In this document: positions 38,686 through 50,599 of the stretch, piece after piece
Layout: each line of letters begins with the position of its first letter
Position numbering within the stretch: the first letter of the stretch is position 1
Assembly (NCBI GenBank): GCA_963942565.1
Contig: OZ012695.1
Coordinates: forward strand, 11,031,917 to 11,095,916
Length of the DNA stretch: 64,000 nucleotides
Reading direction: 5' to 3'
Origin: Maea johnstoni
Lineage: Eukaryota; Annelida; Polychaeta; Spionida; Magelonidae
Notes under the pieces: generated by a model
What the model was told of the DNA's origin: nothing
The model's database searches: none
Seen by the model: the letters and a program-made list of their open reading frames with translations, nothing else
Made by a program: the position numbers and the translations under genes

Positions 38686-38800
38686 TGCTAAAGACCTGAC
38701 TAATCGAGCACCTGCCAAGACATTAGGAGCGTCTGATCGCATATAACAGACGCTTCAAATGTCTTGGCAGGCGCTCGATTAGTCTGGCCTTCAGCAAATG
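38686..38800. mobile_element. Short snapback (hairpin) element
   Basis: Two ~48-bp arms, GACTAATCGAGCACCTGCC... and the complement of GACTAATCGAGCGCCTGCC, are separated by ~10 bases. They contain AAGACATT and AGCGTCTG/CAGACGCT. The outermost bases pair as TGCTAAAGACC/TGCTGAAGGCC. Arms are about 90% complementary. No duplication of the target is evident. Confidence 0.75.
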
Positions 38801-39121
38801 TCGGAAATTCAAAATGGCAGAAATTGCCGCTTCAGACCTTCTTTCTAAAATTATATACACTAGTCAAAGATGTACTTAATTCATTGGTATAAGTCTGGCC
38901 GTTACACTCGCCTTTACAAGCGAGAAATCCACTCCGGTGAATTCACCGGACTGACGGCAGATTTTTACTATTGTGTGGTACCGTGTCTCGGAAAGGCCAA
39001 TAACAGAAACATCAATAAACAAAAAGGATGGCCTGATAGAGACACAAACCGGGTCTAGGTGAATCAGAGATACAAAGTAGAATGGTCAACTAAAAATACT
39101 AGCAATGATAATTGAAATTCC
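38801..39121. other. No feature seen
   Basis: An open frame of about 60 codons (38870-39058) has no recognisable motif. Confidence 0.45.
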
Positions 39122-40136
39122 ACATACTAAGTGTGGTGGTCTCTGTCAAACCAAGACCATAGCACAATGAGACAATGCGAAAAAATGATGAAGCAGACAC
39201 GTCGTACCAGTAAGCTCGAGGCAGATAATGGAAAATTAAAAAGGCTCCCAGTAGGGGCCAAAATGTGTGAAGACTATGATTTAGGAGCAGTAGCGAACCT
39301 GACGCACATTATGATTGGAGTGTTCATATGTAGACCATCAAAGAAGAGAAATTATAAGGTAATTACACAATCTCATTTCAGGTTTTGAAGAATTAGGAAC
39401 TATGCAAGTGGTAATGGGGGCAAATATAGAAGGTGTGGATGACCATGTGAAAAATAATTTTTGGAAACAAGCATGTCGACATGTCCATCTTACCTATCGT
39501 ATGGCCCTAAGGCCAAGCAGTGGCGTAGCATGACCTCATGCAACATGTAAAGTCAGTAGAGAAGTGGAATGGGTCAGGTATAAGAATGAATATAGCTTAT
39601 CTAATGTCACGCACATATAAGGGTCACCTACAAAACCAAGCATATGTAACTGAATATGACATGACACAGTATACTCAAAGGAATTGTTGTTTCAACTTTC
39701 AAGTTGGTTGTACGTCACTCTCACGAGTGACGCAAGAGTGTCGTACAATCAGAACATCCTTGTGAGTCAGTCGCGGTCGCCAATAGGTCGCGGAGAGAAT
39801 TGCGAAGCATATCGCAAATCTCTCCACGACCTGGGACCTCTGATATTGGGTTGCACAACCTCTATAAAACCTCAAAAACATTGAAGACCAACGGCAACGT
39901 GCGACGCACACTGATCTTTTGTCTATTTTCAGGTCGTCAAGAGGTTTTGTATGGAATGTGACCGGGGCCTAATATCATACATCATCTATATAACATTTTC
40001 TTAACCTAGTTGCTTTGTTTAATCTATACTCATAACGTTAACTTATGTTCTTGTATGAATGAATTTTGTATCGCAGTATGCTTTTTGTAATGATACTATT
40101 ACAGCAAATAAACATGCAATACAACAATGTAATACA
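39122..40136 (+). mobile_element. LINE 3' fragment, third copy of the 34-38 kb family
   Basis: From 39131 the frame reads WWSLSNQDHSTMRQCEKMMK, then KLKRLPVGAKMCEDYDLGA and THIMI. This aligns with WWLISDMDYRLINMCEIMSK...CIMC...DIGHM of the long copy and WWIVSD...CNRCDLG of the 2.7-kb copy. The coding match fades after about 39370. The remainder has the look of a 3' UTR ending ACAGCAAATAAACATGCAAT and an ACAAT-rich tail near 40136. A hairpin at 39795-39838 (GTCGCGGAGAGA... pairing with TCTCTCCACGAC) lies within. Confidence 0.55.
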
Positions 40137-41897
40137 ATTCGTCCTCAGCCTCGATTGGCGGCGAATGATTAATTGAAAACCGATAATCGCTGAAACTGAC
40201 ACAGGGCTCTAGCTGGGCTACACATGAATATGTAAGAGCTCTTCACGAAAAACAATGTGGAAGGAACGCGTAGCTTTCTACACTCCTTACACTATGACTT
40301 CTTCTCAATTGCATAAAGAACCCCTAACGGTAGAAATTTGTTTTAAGTTTCCCTCAGTTTGAAATAAAGTGTACTTGATTTTTTTTATGAAAGGAGAGTG
40401 ATATTTTAAAACTTTGTACCGATGTCGTTAGGTGAGAGTAGATCAATCACATGGTATTGAAAATATGATAAACCCCTCAGATAAGTGCGTATAAACTAAG
40501 TGTTGATCAAGTTGTAAATGCTTTTAACATTTCAAAATGTATCATGAAAATTCAAGTATCATTTAGGAACTTAGAGGGATTTATTATGTTATGTTTATGG
40601 AATTGTGTGATGACTTGACAAAGTCTCTTAGTGACGAAATCTCCAGGAACCTTTATATTACTGTCAAATTAAAGAAAATGTGAAGATATTAAGAAGACAA
40701 GGGCACAGCCATCTGAGGATCAAGACGCTCCGTCCGATCCCATTGCGGCGTCTACCTAGTCAGCTGCTGATTTGACAGGCCGCTATCGTACCAGCTGATA
40801 CAAGATTTAATATCCATCCATTGTTTTTTTAATACTTATGATGTTAGAATAGATAATATATGAATTCCCAATACCATTGACATCGTCTTTGGATAATTTT
40901 GGGGAAAGAATTGCATAATCTCGCACTATGAAAAAAAAAGTCTAAACCTGACTAAATGCTTGGTAAGCCAAAATACAATGAATTGTTAATTCTTTTTATA
41001 CATATGCATAAAGTTCATAATACAAACTCTGAAAATATTCACTTAATATACTAACGATACGCACAGGTATAGGAGTTTGTCTTGAGTGTCACTACAAAAG
41101 CAGGGTGGTTGCATGATTCTTCGGCCGAACTGACAAAGGAAGCCAGCCGAACATATATACCCCGTGTTTATTATCTTAACAAGTCTAAGCTAATCCTACT
41201 CCTCCCAACCCCTATTTTCATTTTTGTGTTGAGACACTTCAATCGCTGTGATTTAAAAGGCGTTACCACCACTCGCAATGATTTTAGTTAGGAGCGTGTT
41301 TGCCCCCCCCCTCCCCCGCCCCCTTCTAGAAAAGCCCATACATCAGAATACCAACGTGATTTCTATCACACCATGAGCTACATCTGTACCTCACAGCACT
41401 GTTTGTGACTTACTCTAAGATATTAATGAAACTAATTAATCTTATCCTTCAGCGTACCATCGTATCTGTCATAAGTTGCTTCAGGGGTGCTACACAGAAA
41501 GATTAATTAACATGCCAAACTTAATTGTAATTTAAAATATTCTTTAATAAATAGAAAAGACGATGATGTGATTGATGGCTGATCTATACCTTAAGCTTGG
41601 CAAACGAGGAGTGATAAGTGAGATATAAACATGTCACTTCAGTAAGGTATTGAGGAATATGATTAATGAATAGGCAGATCGTGCACTAATAAGCTGTCTA
41701 GGCACCCATCGACAATTATAATTTTTAACACGATTAGGATAAATCAACCAGTGCAGCCGCCCACTCGTATTTACCTTATACACTGTAGTATTTCACAAAA
41801 GGCTTATACCTTCAAAGATGGTTAAAAGTTAGAGATGTATCGCAAAGTTAGTAAATGTTGTTCCATTTAAACAAAGATAAATGACTAAGCGTCCGAT
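40137..41897. other. No feature seen
   Basis: Unique-looking AT-rich DNA, with a C-rich tract at 41303-41325. Confidence 0.5.
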
Positions 41898-43829
41898 CGT
41901 TTGTAACAACTACCGATAATGTAATACTCAACTGATAATGTAATAACATTTACTGATAATGTAATACTTAACTGATAACGAAATAAACTTTACCGATAAT
42001 GTAATAAACTTGGCCAACTGATAACGTAATAAGGCATGAACGTATAATGTAATAACATGACTTAACTGATAATGCAATACACTCTTACTGATAATGTAAT
42101 CATTTTTCCAAACCTTTTCAAAGTTTCACGCAAATTCATTCTAGAGTGGTTTGAAACATATCAAGTTCTGCACTTAGAAAGTTAAATAGGGGTGGGGTTC
42201 TGATGTCGGGAGAGGGGCGGGGTGGGTTGGTGTTGACTAGGCAGGGGTGCCAGATATTCTGATTGAGTATCAGCTTTTGTATGTGTTTCAATGTGTATCC
42301 TTTTGTGTTATGTCTGCATATCAACACATTTCAAGTGTACACAAAGCTTTTTGAATGAGATTTGTGGCCAATTTATTACTTGTTGCAATGTACGGCAGTT
42401 TCATTTAAGGGGAGAGGCAATTCCAATTAAAGAAATTGAAAGTTTCATTTGCTAGCGTATTCACTTTTGCGAATTGGAAAATTTGGTAATACATAACAGT
42501 ACAATAAACCCTTTGCTGATTATGTAATAATTCAACTGATAACGTAATAATCCCTTACTGATAATGTAATAATTCAACTGATAGTGCAATAATACTCTGA
42601 ATGATTATGTAATGAATCAACTAATAATGTTATACCTCCACTTATGATGCAATAAACTCTGACTGATAATGTAATAAACCTGACTGATAATGTAATCTCA
42701 ACCAATAATGTAATAAACCAGACTGATAATGTTATCTCAACCGATAATGTAATAAACCTATGATCTCTGACTGATAATGTAATATCTCAAACAATAATGC
42801 GATAAACTCTGACTGATAATGTAATGTCTCAACCCATAATGTAATAAACCTGACTAATAATGTTATATCTCAACCGATAACGTAATAAATCTGAGAACTC
42901 TGACTGATAATGTTATCTCAACGGAAAATGTAATAAATCTGAGAACTCTGACTGATAATGTTATCTCAACCGATAATGTAATAAATCTGAGAACTCTGAC
43001 TGATAATGTTATCTCAACCGATAACGTAATAAATCTGAGAACTCTGACTGATAATGTTATTTCAAGCGATAACGTAATAAATCAGAGAAATCTGACTGAT
43101 ATTGTACTAACTCAACCAATAATGTAATAAACCTCTGACTGATAGTGGAATACCTCAACCAATAACGTAATAAACCTCTAACTGATGGTGAAATACCTCA
43201 ACCAATAACGTAATAAACTATGACTGATAATGTCATATCTTAACTGATAACGTGATAAACCTGGAATACCTCAACCAATAACGTAATAAACTCTGACTGA
43301 CAATGATTGACAACCAATAACGTAACAACCGATAACGTAATAAATCTGAGAAATCTGACTGATAATGTTACATCTCAACCGATAACGTAATAAACCTGGA
43401 ATACCTCAACCAATAACGTTATAAACTCTGACTGACAATGATTGACAACCAATAACGTAACAACCGATAACGTAATAAATCTGAGAACTCTGGCTGATTA
43501 TGTTACATGTCAACCAGTAGCGTAATAAACCTGGGAACTCTAACTCAACCAATAACATAATAAACCTGCGAACTCTAACTGAACCAATAACGTAATAAAC
43601 CTGGGAACTCTGACTGATAATGTTACATCTCAACCGATAACGATATAAACCTGGGAACTCTAACTCAACCAATAACGTAATAAACCTGGAAACTCTAACT
43701 CAACCAATAACGTAATAAACCTGAGAACTCTGACTCAACCAATAATGTAATAAACCTGGGAACTCTAACTCAACCAATAACGTAATAAACCTGAGAACTC
43801 TGACTCAACCGATAACGTAATAAACCTGA
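41898..43829. repeat. Left arm of the foldback
   Basis: Order: outer array to about 42110, unique domain to about 42520, inner array to the axis near 43829. The unit phase changes from ~20 bp outside to ~50 and then 36 bp near the axis. Confidence 0.85.
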
Positions 43830-44404
43830 GAATTGGTTGAGTTTTAGAGTTCCCAGGTTTATTACGTTATCGGTTGAGATGTAACATTATCAGTCAGAGT
43901 TCTCAGGTTTATTACATTATCGGTTGAGTCAGAGTTCCCAGGTTTATTATGTTATTGGTTGAGTCAGAGTTCTCAGGTTTATTACGTTATCAGTTGAGAT
44001 GTAACATTATCAGTCAGAGTTCTCAGGTTTATTATGTTATCGGTTGAGTTAGAGTTCTCAGGTTTATTACGTTATCGGTTGAGTCAGAGTTTTCAGGTTT
44101 ATTACGTTATCGGTTGAGTCAGAGTTCTCAGGTTTATTACGTTATTGGTTGAGTTAGAGTTCCCAGGTTTATTACATTATTGGTTGAGTCAGAGTTCTCA
44201 GGTTTATTACGTTATTGGTTGAGTTAGAGTTTCCAGGTTTATTACGTTATCGGTTGAGTTATAACATTATACAGATTTATTACGTTATCGGTTGAGATAT
44301 AACATTATCAGTCAGGTTTACAACGTTATTGGTTGAGATATAACATTATTCAGGTTTATTACGTTATCGGTTGTGATGTAACATTATCGGTCAGGTTTTT
44401 TACA
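43829..44404. repeat. Right arm of the foldback, part 1
   Basis: Units such as GGTTTATTACGTTATCGGTT and GAGTCAGAGTTCTCA, the reverse complement of the left-arm inner array. It stops at TTA (44405-44407), the Harbinger target. Confidence 0.9.
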
Positions 44405-44469
44405 TTAAGCTAGGGTTCCACATGAGTGCGCCTGAATTCGACTTTATGTAAATGATATGTAAATGAGGA

Positions 44470-45180
44470 AAACCCCCAAATTTTGAGTCGAATGCGAGTT
44501 TTAGGAAAAGCTCGCATTCAATGTTTGTCCAGAGTTCGGCAATTCGAAAACGAGTTTTTTTTTGGCGCGAAATTTAAAGTCGAAAATCAATAAGTGAACG
44601 TGTCGAATGCGTCGGAAAAAAAGTAACTTCACTTCACAGAGTCCTCAAATTGCTACGTCGTCGAATGCGATCGGGTTTGCAGTTACTCATTAACATAATG
44701 ACTAGCCTCGTTTCCATAATGTCGCATTCGACAGAAGTACGTCGAATGCGATTTTGCGATGACGCATTCGATTTTAACAAAGTCGAATGCGTATATTACA
44801 TGTGCGCATTTGACTAAAATAGTTTTATCGCTATTTGCAGGCTAGAAAAGTAGCCTTGCACATTGATAATGTCGTATTCGACTTACCAAATGTCGAATGC
44901 GACATTACATTCAGCATTCGACATCTTAAAAGTCGAATGCGACTTTTCAATTGCACATGCAGCTTTTAATAGGTGGAATGCGCAAACAAGTTCTGCGCAT
45001 TCGACAAACACTACAGTAACTTTCCCACGGTCATAAAATTTGAATGCGCATAATGTAAGTCGAATGCGACTTTAATTAGTCGCATTCGACAAATACCTTG
45101 TCGAATGCGACTAATTGAAAGGTCGAATGCGATAATTAAATGTCGCATTCGACTTCTTAAATGTCGAATGCGACTTCACC
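44470..45180. repeat. Left subterminal TCGAATGCGA array
   Basis: About 20 copies of GTCGAATGCGAC or close variants in both orientations. The motif is nearly palindromic when two copies face each other. In DNA transposons such arrays are commonly transposase or accessory-protein binding sites; that role here is inferred. Confidence 0.85.
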
Positions 45181-45185
45181 CAGCC

Positions 45186-45191
45186 TATAAA
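45186..45191 (+). promoter_or_regulatory. TATA box of the accessory ORF
   Basis: TATAAA lies just inside the left subterminal array and 84 bp before the chosen ATG (45275). Transcription would start near 45215. Confidence 0.6.
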
Positions 45192-45274
45192 GGTTGGCGC
45201 AGCTTGGGTGAACGTTCATTTGCCAGCAGAGGTTCGTGCCGTCCACATCAGCTCCCCAGACCACACAGCAGAGG

Positions 45275-45862
45275 ATGGCCATCACGAAGACGACCGCAAG
45301 GAAGAAGTCGGTGCCACCACCACCTCCGACAGACACCCCTACACAGTCGACAGAGGATGCCAGTGATGATGAACCTCTACTCATCGTAGTCATGAGTGAG
45401 GAAGAAGAGGATGAAGACGACGATGATGAAGAGGAGGAAGAAAAAGAGGGAGAAGAAGAGGGAGAAGATGAGCCTCATCCAGAACTTGAAGAGGAAGGGA
45501 GAGGGAAGAAGCGGAAATCCAAGGGCAAGGGACCACTGGCCAAAAAGAAGTCCAAGATCTCCAAATCTGCAAATCTGACCAATGATCAAGAACTTGAAAT
45601 GTACTACAAGACTACAGCACTCCGAGATTGTCTCTGGTTCAAGAAGGCTGTGGAGCTTGGTATCCTAGACGCAGATGCGACCTTCATCTCTTTGAAGTAC
45701 AACCCCCTCTACAAGTGTTTCCTGATACGTCCTCAGATGTCTTCTCAGATGTCTTCTCAGCAGATGACTGCAACTACTACTCCAACCTATACAACTCTTC
45801 AGAATGATCCTTCCTCCACTTCGAGATCATCCTCCGGTGCTGGAACATCTAGTGTCTTCTGA
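45275..45862 (+). CDS. Harbinger accessory protein (acidic/basic, 195 aa)
   Basis: Start chosen at ATG 45275: it has a good Kozak context (AGAGGATGG), follows the TATA box at a sensible distance, and the frame upstream has no ATG back to the TATA box. Residues 14-18 are prolines, 41-74 is an almost unbroken Glu/Asp stretch, and 77-97 is Lys-rich like a nuclear localisation signal (KKRKSKGKG). A short conserved-looking block follows, NLTNDQELEMYYKTTALRDC and FKKAVELGILDADATFISL (about 100-140), and the tail is Ser/Thr-rich. PIF/Harbinger elements normally encode a second protein with a Myb/SANT- or MADF-like DNA-binding region that helps import and load the transposase. The position fits that role, but I cannot see a clear Myb tryptophan pattern. 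Basic and acidic halves could bind the terminal array and the transposase respectively (inference). Confidence 0.75.
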   Translation: MAITKTTARKKSVPPPPPTDTPTQSTEDASDDEPLLIVVMSEEEEDEDDDDEEEEEKEGEEEGEDEPHPELEEEGRGKKRKSKGKGPLAKKKSKISKSANLTNDQELEMYYKTTALRDCLWFKKAVELGILDADATFISLKYNPLYKCFLIRPQMSSQMSSQQMTATTTPTYTTLQNDPSSTSRSSSGAGTSSVF

Positions 45863-46027
45863 GCCCAAGCAATAGGTCGACCAACACCAACCACAGCAGT
45901 GAACATTTTATATTTAAACTGTAATCGTTATGGCAGTATCTTGATGTATATTCGAAAATTATATTTCTAATCAAACTTTTATGTACCTTCTACTGCAAGG
46001 AAATTGTAGTGTATATTGTTTTATGTT

Positions 46028-46037
46028 AATAAATAAA
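46028..46037 (+). promoter_or_regulatory. Overlapping AATAAA polyadenylation signals
   Basis: AATAAATAAA, about 165 bp after the stop of the accessory ORF, upstream of the (TA)n spacer. Confidence 0.65.
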
Positions 46038-46207
46038 GATTTTGTATGAGATATAATTGGAATAAAAGTAGAAATATTTATTAGCTTAAATTTCACCCGA
46101 CTTCTATGAAGTGCAATTTTTTTAAGCTAATAAATATTTTACAGTTGTTTATTAAGTAATCCAGTGTATCAAATACTGTACAAAAGTTGAAAAACATTTT
46201 TAAAATT

Positions 46208-46874
<667 letters not shown>

Positions 46875-46947
46875 TTGCGGGGATAAAGGGGATTCTAATA
46901 TTTGTTTCCATTTACCCCACAAATGGGGTTGTTGTTTTTTTTTCAAT

Positions 46948-46994
46948 TTTATTGCATTGCATCACATCTCAAATATTTACATCAATGTTTTATT
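46948..46994 (-). promoter_or_regulatory. AATAAA signals for the transposase gene
   Basis: TTTATT on the plus strand at 46948-46953 and 46989-46994, i.e. AATAAA about 55-95 bp downstream of the transposase stop. Confidence 0.5.
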
Positions 46995-47046
46995 GCCTGT
47001 GTTTTATACATCTGGATTCTTACTATCATTTACATAATTTCATAAT

Positions 47047-48375
47047 CTACATGTTTTCAATCATTCTTGCTTGCCAATCAACCGCTCCAACGTCACTCAT
47101 GAAGTAGTGGCTCATGTACAGGCGTTGATTTCTCGCGAGTCTTGACTCCGGATTGCCTCCTTGGGCTTCAAGATCTTCAAGAGGAATATCATCTCTCCAC
47201 TGGCCAGGGATGACGTTATGGAGACGATCATCTCTATCTACAAGGTGGTTGTTCGCTTGCGGGTATCGTACCCTCATCAGGTTGTGCAGACAAATGCAAG
47301 CTAGGATGACCTTGCATACCACCTTCGGCTTTTGACGCATCCTTCCCAGCAATACTTGAAAATGATTAGCCAAAATACCAAAGGCATTTTCCACGAGGCG
47401 ACGACCCCTGGACAAACGGTAGTTGAAGGTGCGACATCTTGCATCAAGACCTCGTGCTGAAAATGGTTTCATCAACCACGTCTTCAGAGGAAAAGCGTCA
47501 TCACCTGCAATGTAGTATGGCATGTCTCTATTATCACCAGGGAATGGTTCTGGATCAGGGAAGTTGATATTGCCATTCAATATGAGCTCCTTCAGCTCAC
47601 ATTGGTTGAAGACTTGGGCATCGCAGGCTATACCATTGCACCCAATCTCAGTCCACAGGAACTTGTAGTCAGCATCACACAATGCAAACAAGATGATGGA
47701 GAAGAACTTCTTGTAGTTGTAGTACAGGGAACCACTCTTTGCAGGACATTGGATACGGACGTGTTTCCCATCTAGTGCACCAACCAAATTGGGGAGATTC
47801 CATCTTGACTGGAACCTGTCTGCAACAGCTTTCCATTCGTCTGGGGTGGTGGGCATCGGGATAACCTCCTCTCCGTACTCAGCAATGATGGCATCTGCAA
47901 CTTCAGGAATGAGGTTGACGATGGAGGTTTTCCCAACTTGAAAGGCATACATCAAACTTTTGTAGTCGTTGCCAACAGCAAAAAATCGCAGAGCAAGGGT
48001 CAACTTCAATCCAGGTTCTAAAGATGGTCTGTACCTGGAATTGGGTTTGTAGAGACGTGGTGAAACCCTCTCTGCAATTTCCGCATACATATCTGGATCC
48101 ATCCTCATGAAGTTTCGGAACCCATCCAGGTCTTCATCCCTCAGCTCCTGTACAAGTCGTTCATACTGCCCAAGTAGAGGTCTGCGAAAAATCCATTGAC
48201 GTGTCCACCATCTCCGTCGTCTGCGACGTCTGGGTTGTCGTTGGACATCGTTTGGGAGGCGCTGCTGGTGGTTGTTGATGGCATCTGCAATAACAGCTTG
48301 GATATTCAGGTGGTGGATTACAAGGCCATACAGCAACACATTCCTTTCAGCAGCATATGGTGGCAGCACAGGCAT
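47047..48375 (-). CDS. PIF/Harbinger transposase (DDE_Tnp_4 / HARBI1-like)
   Basis: An uninterrupted frame. Start chosen at the ATG at 48375 (442 aa): a further in-frame ATG at 48468 lies only 5 bp from the TATA box and so upstream of the likely transcript start. Counting from 48468, an arginine-rich run is at about 78-90 ([11 protein letters not shown]). A helix-turn-helix-like region follows at about 95-200, including [19 protein letters not shown] and a [13 protein letters not shown] helix. The DDE nuclease has D233 in [10 protein letters not shown]283 in [11 protein letters not shown] and E360 in [11 protein letters not shown], with [16 protein letters not shown] between. HNLMRVRYP follows. 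The enzyme would cut and paste at TTA sites. All three catalytic acids are present, so activity is possible but unproven. Confidence 0.95.
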   Translation of the reverse strand: MPVLPPYAAERNVLLYGLVIHHLNIQAVIADAINNHQQRLPNDVQRQPRRRRRRRWWTRQWIFRRPLLGQYERLVQELRDEDLDGFRNFMRMDPDMYAEIAERVSPRLYKPNSRYRPSLEPGLKLTLALRFFAVGNDYKSLMYAFQVGKTSIVNLIPEVADAIIAEYGEEVIPMPTTPDEWKAVADRFQSRWNLPNLVGALDGKHVRIQCPAKSGSLYYNYKKFFSIILFALCDADYKFLWTEIGCNGIACDAQVFNQCELKELILNGNINFPDPEPFPGDNRDMPYYIAGDDAFPLKTWLMKPFSARGLDARCRTFNYRLSRGRRLVENAFGILANHFQVLLGRMRQKPKVVCKVILACICLHNLMRVRYPQANNHLVDRDDRLHNVIPGQWRDDIPLEDLEAQGGNPESRLARNQRLYMSHYFMSDVGAVDWQARMIENM

Positions 48376-48472
48376 AGTGGAGACATCGATGACCACTTGG
48401 AGCACCTCTTGGAGCACCACATATACCGAGGAGTGGTTCCAGCCATGTGGTTCCAGACAGGTATGCACCCCC

Positions 48473-48479
48473 TTTTATA
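48473..48479 (-). promoter_or_regulatory. TATA box of the transposase gene
   Basis: TATAAAA on the minus strand just inside the right subterminal array, mirror-image to the arrangement at the left end. Confidence 0.6.
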
Positions 48480-48485
48480 ACTTTC

Positions 48486-49015
48486 AATTTTGCGAATGCG
48501 ACAATTTATTTTTGCAAACTGTGTCGCATTCGACAATTTATTGTGTTTAAAATGTCCGATTAGACCAACTAATACTGAATGCGACGTGTTATTTGTCGCA
48601 TTCGTAGTTTAATAAGTCGAATGCGACAACACGTTTATGCAGACTTTTATTTTTTCAATATTCGCATTCGATTTAATATTTGTCGAATGCGATTTTTTAA
48701 ACTTCGAATGCAATTTTTTAAGTCGAATGCGACCTTTTAACAGTTGCATGCGACACAAGCTGTCAATCAAACTTCTCATTTGCATAAAGTCGTACGCGCA
48801 AACTGTTTTCGACATAGTTCGACCTTTCGACATTTTGGCTGTCGAATCCGACTTAAAGCGATCTCACATCGCATTCGACACAAACCAATTAACACCTTTT
48901 TTGCCTAACCCAGTGACTTTTTTACAGGTCGAATTTAGTCGAATTACGGGTCGAATTCCGTCGTATTCGACTTTTTCGCATATATGTCGAATCCGGTCGA
49001 ACATGTCGAATCCCA
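48486..49015. repeat. Right subterminal TCGAATGCGA array
   Basis: About 15 copies of GTCGAATGCGAC or variants in both orientations, degrading to GTCGAATCC near the terminus. It matches the left array. Confidence 0.85.
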
Positions 49016-49033
49016 TGTGGGACCCTGGCTTTA

Positions 49034-49932
49034 TCGGTTGAGATATAACATTATCAGTCAGTTCTCAGATTTATTACGTTATCGGTTGAGATATAACATT
49101 ATAGGTCAGAGTTCTCAGGGGTTTTACATTATCGGTTGAGATATAACAATCAGAGTTCTCAGGTTTATTACATTATCGGTTGAATCATTACATTACCAGC
49201 AAAGGGTTTATTGTACTGTTAAGTATTACAAAATTTTCCAATTCGCAAAAGTGAATATGCTCAAATGAAACTTTCAATTTCTTTAATTTGAATTGCCTAT
49301 CTCCCCTTAAATTAAACTGCCATACATTGCAACAAGTAATATATTGGCCAAAAATTTCATTCAAAAAGCTTTTTTGTACACTTGAAATGTGTTGAAATGC
49401 ATGCATAACACAAAGGTATAATATGGATTACCAATACTTAATGGAAAACATCGCCACCAACCCCGCCCCTTAAAGAATCTCAACCCTGTTTTTTCAGCTT
49501 ACAACGCATTGAAACACATAAAAAGATGAGACTCAATCAGACTATCTGACACCCCTGCCTAGTCAACACCAACCCTAACCAGCCCTCTCCCCACATCAGA
49601 ACCCCACCCCTATTTCTTACTCTAATCAGAGAACATGATCTGTTAGATGCATGAACGTTTCAAACCACTCTAAAATGAATTTGTATGAAACTTTGCAAAG
49701 GTTTGGAAAAGTTATTACATTATCAGTAAGAGTGTATTACATTATCAGTTAAGTCATGTTATTACATTATACGTTCATGCCTTATTACGTTATCAGTTGG
49801 CCAAGTTTATTACATTATTGGTAAAGTTTATTACGTTATCAGTTAAGTATTACATTATCAGTAAATGTTATTACATTATCAGTTGAGTATTACATTATCG
49901 GTAGTTTATTACATTATTAGTTGCAACATACG
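49034..49932. repeat. Right arm of the foldback, part 2
   Basis: It resumes mid-unit (TCGGTTGAGATATAACATTA), then the mirrored unique domain, then an outer array of TTACATTATCAGT-like units to 49932. Confidence 0.9.
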
Positions 49933-50410
49933 TGTGTTGATTAGAGGACGTGAAATTGATGACTAGGTGCTCCTATCTTAAGATCGATCCTGGTCCTAGG
50001 CAGCTTCACAGATGTGTCCGGAGAACATATGCTGTGTATGGTGAGAATATGCTGCTTCCTCAATGAGCAATCTGTGTGCTCTCTCTCTCTCTCCCTCTCA
50101 TCCCAGACACGGTCATGCGTCAATATGAGTTAAATCTGCAAATAAGCAGCTTTGCATGGCGTCAGCGTAAGTTTCAGTGCTATTTCATCAAACCTTAGCA
50201 AACCAGCAACAAGGTAATCACTGCAGCTAGAACCACTTCCCTACCCAGACGGCAAATCAATGCACCTATCTCCAATGGTACCATTAATGGCTGTCTTAAA
50301 CGACAACATACGACACTAGAATTATTGCCCTGTAACGGCATTACCTATCAGGCGAATGGCGCAAAACCAGATAGATTTGACCACACACACACACATGTAT
50401 ACTAGATCTA
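49933..50410. other. No gene seen
   Basis: Contains a (CT)n run at 50077-50098 and a short (CA)n at about 50383-50396. Confidence 0.5.
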
Positions 50411-50517
<107 letters not shown>

Positions 50518-50567
50518 ATTGAAGTGGATTGTCGAAACTACTAAGGCAATGACCATTAGATATTCAG

Positions 50568-50581
50568 GGGGGGGGGGGGGG
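50568..50581. repeat. Poly(G) tract
   Basis: About 13-14 consecutive G. Confidence 0.95.
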
Positions 50582-50599
50582 TAAGAGAAGTTCGGGCAC

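Noticed and set aside
41898-44404. CRISPR-like array from the regular repeats
   Set aside because: Unit spacing is variable, there are no unique spacers of constant length, the arms are inverted, and the context is an animal genome.
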